In this document: positions 5,986 through 8,559 of the stretch, in pieces
Layout: the number at the start of each line of letters is the position of its first letter
Position numbering within the stretch: the first letter of the stretch is position 1
Assembly (NCBI GenBank): GCA_020201365.1
Contig: JAIVGV010000338.1
Location: forward strand, 1-8,559
Direction of reading: 5' to 3'
Origin: Acidobacteriota bacterium
Lineage (GTDB): Bacteria; Acidobacteriota; Blastocatellia; Pyrinomonadales; Pyrinomonadaceae
DNA length: 8,559 nt
Position numbers and translations under genes: made by a program
The notes under the pieces: generated by a model
What the model saw: only the letters and a program-made list of their open reading frames with translations
Database searches by the model: none
Told to the model about the DNA's origin: nothing

Positions 5986-6441
5986 ATGAGGGCAGGTCGG
6001 GCGGTCGCCGCTACCCGTTTCGGCGGGGAGGGGAGGAAAGTCCGAACACCGCAGGGCAGCGAGCCCGCTAACGGCGGGGCGCGCGCGCGAGTTTGGCGGC
6101 TTTCGGGTCGTCGCTCGCGAAAGCGTGACGACAAGTGCAACAGAGAAGAGACCAGCCAGCGGGCGGCTTCCGGGTCGCAGCGGGTGATGGGTGAAACGGT
6201 CGGGTAAGAGCCGACCAGCGCGCGTGGTGACACGGCGCGGCTAGGTAAACTCCTCGCGGTGCAAGACCAAATAGGGAGGCGTCACACAGGGCTGCCCGCC
6301 CGAAGCCGCGTCTTGAAAGAGACGCGCTACGACCTCCGGGTAGGTCGCTCGACCCGTCTGGCAACAGCCGGGCTAGATGAATGATCGCCGCCCCGTTCGA
6401 AAGATCGGGGGACAGAATTCGGCTTACAGACCTGCCCTCAT
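5986..6441 (+). ncRNA. rnpB: RNase P RNA, bacterial type A
   Basis: This is the catalytic RNA that trims the 5' leader of tRNA precursors. The terminal P1 helix is 13 perfect pairs (5986-5998 with 6429-6441, ATGAGGGCAGGTC), which defines the ends; mature termini may differ by a few bases. Conserved blocks appear in order: GAGGAAAGTCCGAACACC at 6033-6050 (5' strand of P4, CR-I); GTGCAACAGAGA at 6136-6147 (CR-II); a GGGTAAGAGC segment near 6201; AGGTAAACTCC and then GCAAGACCAAATAGGG in about 6244-6276 (CR-III region); AGATGAATGATCGCC at 6375-6389 (CR-V, 3' strand of P4); and ACAGAATTCGGCTTACAG at 6412-6429. The blocks follow the E. coli type A molecule. A helix at 6391-6410 is capped by a GAAA tetraloop, at the position of P18. 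About 456 bases is on the long side for the class. Any reading frames across this interval are fortuitous. Confidence 0.97.
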
Positions 6442-6454
6442 CAAGCGAATCTTT

Positions 6455-6484
6455 ACCGCGAACCCCGCGGGCGTTTCGGTTTTA
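6455..6484 (+). terminator. Probable intrinsic terminator of rnpB
   Basis: ACCG-GAAC (6455-6463, with C6459 bulged) pairs with GTTTCGGT (6473-6480) around a GC-rich loop, followed by TTTT at 6480-6483 and then ACTT. It begins 14 bases after the end of the P1 helix. The stem is only 8 pairs with a bulge, so read-through into the small gene at 6531 is possible. Confidence 0.5.
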
Positions 6485-6530
6485 CTTAAGCTCGTTCCAC
6501 TCCGCTCGACGAGGAAGGCAAGACGAACGC

Positions 6531-6827
6531 ATGGTCAACCGCAAAGGGGTCTTCATCGGCGCCTACGTCCCGCGCGATCTCAAAGAGACTTTGCAGCGGC
6601 GAGCCGCCGCCGAGCACCGCACGCTCTCGCAGGAGATCACGCGCATCCTCTCGGAAGCCGTCCACGGCAAGCAGCTCCCGCCCGGCATGATTGATCGCCG
6701 CACGACGAGTTCCGTCCCGCGCCGCCGCGCGACCGATCCGCCCGAACGCCGACGCAGCGGCGACCTCCCCCCGTCTTCGGCGGGCGGCGGCTCTCGCGAT
6801 CCCGGCGACTCCGACAACGGGTCTTAA
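6531..6827 (+). CDS. Small ribbon-helix-helix (Arc/CopG-like) DNA-binding protein
   Basis: The product has 98 residues. ATG at 6531 is preceded by GAGGAAGG (6511-6518), 12 bases upstream. The frame is open further upstream but runs into rnpB, so longer starts are rejected. Residues 6-13 (GVFIGAYV) fit the beta-strand that inserts into the DNA major groove, residues 14-29 (PRDLKETLQRRAAAEH) helix A and residues 32-45 (LSQEITRILSEAVH) helix B, the standard ribbon-helix-helix layout of a dimeric regulator. Residues 50-98 are a Pro/Arg/Ser/Gly-rich disordered tail without recognisable motif. Such proteins act as repressors, often autoregulatory or as antitoxins. No toxin gene lies next to it, so an antitoxin role is not supported. 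It follows rnpB on the same strand by 89 bases and has no clear promoter of its own, so it may depend on rnpB read-through. Confidence 0.75.
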   Translation: MVNRKGVFIGAYVPRDLKETLQRRAAAEHRTLSQEITRILSEAVHGKQLPPGMIDRRTTSSVPRRRATDPPERRRSGDLPPSSAGGGSRDPGDSDNGS

Positions 6828-6884
6828 CCGCCGCGCCCAGTAAAAAACTTTCTCGCGCGCCGACGCTTCCCGCCCGCGACGACC

Positions 6885-6909
6885 GTCTCCGCCCGCCGCG
6901 AACGGAGAC
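6885..6909. other. Short inverted repeat in the gap before the TPR gene
   Basis: GTCTCCG (6885-6891) and CGGAGAC (6903-6909) form a perfect 7-bp stem with an 11-base loop. It lies between the stop of the small DNA-binding protein gene (6827) and the promoter at 6943, where a terminator would be expected, but no T run follows on the + strand. It could be a weak transcription end or a protein-binding site. Confidence 0.3.
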
Positions 6910-6942
6910 CGAGGCGCGCGCGTCGCTTATCGCCCTTCGGTC

Positions 6943-6951
6943 TGCTAAACT
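6943..6951 (+). promoter_or_regulatory. Extended -10 promoter of the TPR gene
   Basis: TGCTAAACT is an extended -10 element (TGn followed by TAAACT, five of six matches to TATAAT). It sits 39 bases before the GTG start at 6991 and has the same TGCTA core as the rnpB promoter. No clear -35 hexamer is seen. Confidence 0.5.
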
Positions 6952-6990
6952 CACCCGCGTCGCTCTCCAACGCGCGCGAAAGGCTCACTC

Positions 6991-7782
6991 GTGACGGGAC
7001 AGAAGATTCTCTACGCCGTGATCGGTCTCGCCGTCGGCGCGCTCGCGGGCTTCTACTTCGCCAACTCCGCCAACCGTAAGGAACTCGACAACCTCCGCGC
7101 CGAGCTCACGCGCGCCAAGTCTTCCCCGCAACAGCAGCAGCAGTCGCCAAACGACGCGCGCAACGTCGCGCCGTCGTCGTCCGCCTCCGGCGGCGCGCAA
7201 CAGCAGATGCCCTCCGAGCAGGAGATACGCGACCTCATCGCCAAAGCGGACGCGCGCTCGGACGACGGCGACTACCAGCAGAAGGTCGGGAAGGGCGTGT
7301 ACATGTACTCGCTCGCGCAGAACGCCCCGGCGCTCATGCCCGAAGCGATCCGCCTGCTAACGCGCGCCGAAGCAGCAGACCCGAAGAACTTCCAAACCCT
7401 CCTGCTCCTCGGCAACGCCAACTTCGCGCTCGCGCAGGACGGCGACGCGCATCGCTACGCGGACGCTCGCGCCTACTACCAGCGCGCCGTCGAGCTCAAG
7501 CCCGACGACTCGGACGCACACACGCTCCTCGGCATGACCTACTACTTCGCCTCGCCCTCCGATCCGCAGCGCGCCATCGCCGAGTACCGCAAGACGCTCG
7601 CCAAAGACCCGCGCCACGAGATGGCTCTCCAGAACATCTCATCGGCGCTCATCGCCGCGGGCGCGCTGCGCGAGGCGGAGCAGCGCATCGGCGAGCTTGA
7701 GAAGGTGAACCCGAACAACAACAAGCTCGCCAACCTCCGCGCGCAACTCGCGCAGGCGAAGAACGCGCAGGGCGGCAAGTGA
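6991..7782 (+). CDS. Membrane-anchored TPR protein
   Basis: The product has 263 residues. GTG at 6991 has GAAAGG (6978-6983) 7 bases upstream. Residues 5-25 (KILYAVIGLAVGALAGFYFAN) form an N-terminal membrane anchor, with glycines typical of packed helices. Residues 28-45 are a short coiled coil (RKELDNLRAELTRAK). Residues 46-75 form a Gln/Ser/Pro/Ala-rich linker with five consecutive Gln. Residues 76-250 are helical TPR units, clearest at QTLLLLGNANFALAQ / ARAYYQRAVELKPD, then AHTLLGMTYYFA / RAIAEYRKTLAKDPR, and a last hairpin MALQNISSALIAAGALREAEQRI. The layout resembles the C-terminal part of cytochrome c biogenesis protein CcmI and other anchored TPR adaptors, but no haem-related gene is nearby, so that is only a structural comparison. 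The role is probably as a periplasmic or cytoplasmic-face scaffold. The zinc-ribbon gene follows 72 bases later. Confidence 0.85.
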   Translation: MTGQKILYAVIGLAVGALAGFYFANSANRKELDNLRAELTRAKSSPQQQQQSPNDARNVAPSSSASGGAQQQMPSEQEIRDLIAKADARSDDGDYQQKVGKGVYMYSLAQNAPALMPEAIRLLTRAEAADPKNFQTLLLLGNANFALAQDGDAHRYADARAYYQRAVELKPDDSDAHTLLGMTYYFASPSDPQRAIAEYRKTLAKDPRHEMALQNISSALIAAGALREAEQRIGELEKVNPNNNKLANLRAQLAQAKNAQGGK

Positions 7783-7831
7783 GCGACGCCGAAGCCGCGA
7801 TGACGACGAACCTGTGAGGGCACGCGCGAGG

Positions 7832-7858
7832 ATGAATCGCGCCGACCGCGACGCATGA
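7832..7858 (+). other. Possible 8-codon upstream ORF overlapping the zinc-ribbon gene start
   Basis: ATG at 7832 opens MNRADRDA and its TGA (7856-7858) overlaps the next ATG as ATGA (7855-7858). GTGAGGG (7814-7820) lies 11 bases before this ATG, whereas the ATG at 7855 has no good binding site of its own. Translation of the short frame could feed ribosomes to the downstream start. A frame this short may arise by chance. Confidence 0.25.
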
Positions 7859-8166
7859 AATACCTGCTCATCCTAACGATTCTCGCCTTCGTCGCAGCCT
7901 TCATCTACGTGCGCGTGCGCCCCTACCTCGCGACCGCCCGCCGCGTCCTCGGCTTCGTCCGCGACGCGCGAAACCTCGCCGCCGGCGCGCCGCCTCGTCG
8001 CGCGAGCCGCGCGGGCGAGACGCTCGTGCGCTGCTCGACCTGCGGCACGTGGCTGCCAGCCTCGCGCGCCGTCTCGCGCCACAACCCCGCGGTGGTCTAC
8101 TGCTCGCACGCCTGCCTCGAACGCGCCGCCGCCGCGCGCGAGCCGCGACGCAAATCCGCTTCGTAA
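7855..8166 (+). CDS. Small membrane-anchored zinc-ribbon protein (PP0621-like)
   Basis: The product has 103 residues. Residues 2-19 (KYLLILTILAFVAAFIYV) form one N-terminal transmembrane helix. A basic Arg/Ala-rich stretch follows (about 20-55), then a C-terminal treble-clef/zinc-ribbon-like unit with C60-S-T-C63 (LVRCSTCGTWLPASRAV) and C83-S-H-A-C87 (YCSHAC), presumably binding one zinc through four Cys. The same layout, a short membrane helix with a C-terminal 'VRC..CG..LP..A......YCS..H/C', occurs in the uncharacterised PP0621 family. The function is unknown; protein-protein contact at the membrane is a reasonable guess. The start at 7855 lacks a clear Shine-Dalgarno sequence. The gene probably shares a transcript with the TPR gene 72 bases upstream and converges with the transporter gene. 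Confidence 0.8.
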   Translation: MKYLLILTILAFVAAFIYVRVRPYLATARRVLGFVRDARNLAAGAPPRRASRAGETLVRCSTCGTWLPASRAVSRHNPAVVYCSHACLERAAAAREPRRKSAS

Positions 8167-8206
8167 AAGCCCCTTCACAAAAACCTGCCGGCGAGCTCGG
8201 ACTCTC

Positions 8207-8559
8207 TTAGCGCCTTCGCGCCCGCGCGCCGAAGAAGAAGAAGGATGTCGAGACGATGAGCGCGAAGGGCGCGACGAGGAGCGCGGTCGAGAGGTGCTCG
8301 CGCGCGGAGTCGATGCCGATGAGCGCGGCGAAAGAGGTGAGCGCGGCGAAGCGACCGGCGCGCAAGTCGTCCGAGAGCACGCCGACCAGCGCGCGCGAGA
8401 CGGCGTCGCCGCAGGCGTGTATGACGACGATGTTGAGCGCGACCGCCATCGCGCGCACGCGCGGGGAGACGCTCCCCAGAAGGATCGCGTGGAACGGCGC
8501 GTTGCTGACGAAGAGCAGCGCGACCGCCGCGAAGACCGCGGGCACGAAGACGCGCGGGT
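8207..8559 (-). CDS. MFS-type transporter, C-terminal part, truncated by window edge
   Basis: The TAA is at 8207-8209 and the frame is open to the right edge, so only about the last 117 residues are visible; the GTG at 8545 is internal. Three or four hydrophobic helices are seen: PAVFAAVALLFVSNAPFHAILL, AMAVALNIVVIHACGDAVSRALVGVL, a short FAALTSFAALIGI segment, and LSTALLVAPFALIVSTSFFFFGA, ending in a basic RARRR tail. The segment 'SVSPRVRAMAVALNI...HACGDAVSRALVGVLSD' matches the helix 10-11 region of major facilitator carriers related to the Spinster-like group ('R..A.A......H..GD..S...G..SD'). The substrate cannot be told. The 40-base gap to the zinc-ribbon gene stop holds no convincing terminator. 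Confidence 0.8.
   Translation of the reverse strand, partial: PRVFVPAVFAAVALLFVSNAPFHAILLGSVSPRVRAMAVALNIVVIHACGDAVSRALVGVLSDDLRAGRFAALTSFAALIGIDSAREHLSTALLVAPFALIVSTSFFFFGARARRR

Noticed and set aside
5866..6207. Open frame crossing the rnpB promoter and 5' half
   Set aside because: It lies over RNase P RNA with strongly conserved RNA blocks and has no protein features.
6531..6827. Ribbon-helix-helix protein as the antitoxin of a toxin-antitoxin pair
   Set aside because: No small toxin-like gene is adjacent; rnpB lies upstream and a TPR protein gene with its own promoter lies 163 bases downstream.
8167..8206. Terminator between the convergent zinc-ribbon and transporter genes
   Set aside because: Only a very short GC palindrome (around CGAGCTCG) is present, without a usable loop or T run.

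Overview
The window is a GC-rich bacterial chromosome segment (roughly 70% G+C by eye, with strong G/C at third codon positions). It has ordinary housekeeping features (a type A RNase P RNA gene, -10 boxes close to the sigma-70 consensus, GGAGG/GAGGAGG ribosome binding sites) and is rich in secreted or membrane-anchored TPR and beta-sandwich proteins with long Pro/Thr/Ala linkers. This style fits Acidobacteriota (Blastocatellia-like) best. That is an inference from gene style and no marker here proves it. I see no phage, insertion sequence, CRISPR array or tRNA. No gap between genes exceeds 200 bases.

Layout, left half (+ strand). Bases 2-1273 are the 3' part of a Wza-like polysaccharide export protein; its reading frame is open to the window edge, and about 180 residues of low-complexity linker precede the export domain. 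After a 191-base gap with a good promoter comes a cell-envelope cluster: a secreted 838-residue protein (TPR, long Pro/Thr-rich linker, four Ig-like repeats, one calcium-loop motif) at 1465-3981; a one-helix membrane-anchored protein with a small beta-rich domain (about 4011-4520); and a CPBP-type intramembrane protease homologue (4517-5203) whose active-site Glu-Glu-Arg residues are all Gln. The last two genes overlap by ATGA. I read this as one envelope-assembly operon next to a polysaccharide export gene. The exact function cannot be told from sequence.

Middle. A DinB-like putative metal-dependent hydrolase (5284-5805, minus strand) converges on the CPBP gene across a strong 13-bp hairpin. 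A 180-base divergent region with an A/T-rich palindrome separates it from rnpB (5986-6441), which has a clear extended -10 promoter and a probable terminator. A small ribbon-helix-helix protein gene (6531-6827) follows 89 bases downstream.

Right half. A membrane-anchored TPR protein (6991-7782, own extended -10 promoter), a small one-helix zinc-ribbon protein (7855-8166), and the C-terminal end of an MFS-type transporter on the minus strand (8207 to the edge).

The most unusual points are the QQxxxQ pseudo-active site of the CPBP protein, encoded in apparent translational coupling with the anchored beta-domain protein, and the modular secreted partner upstream. These three genes are the best candidate in the window for an undescribed cell-surface system.
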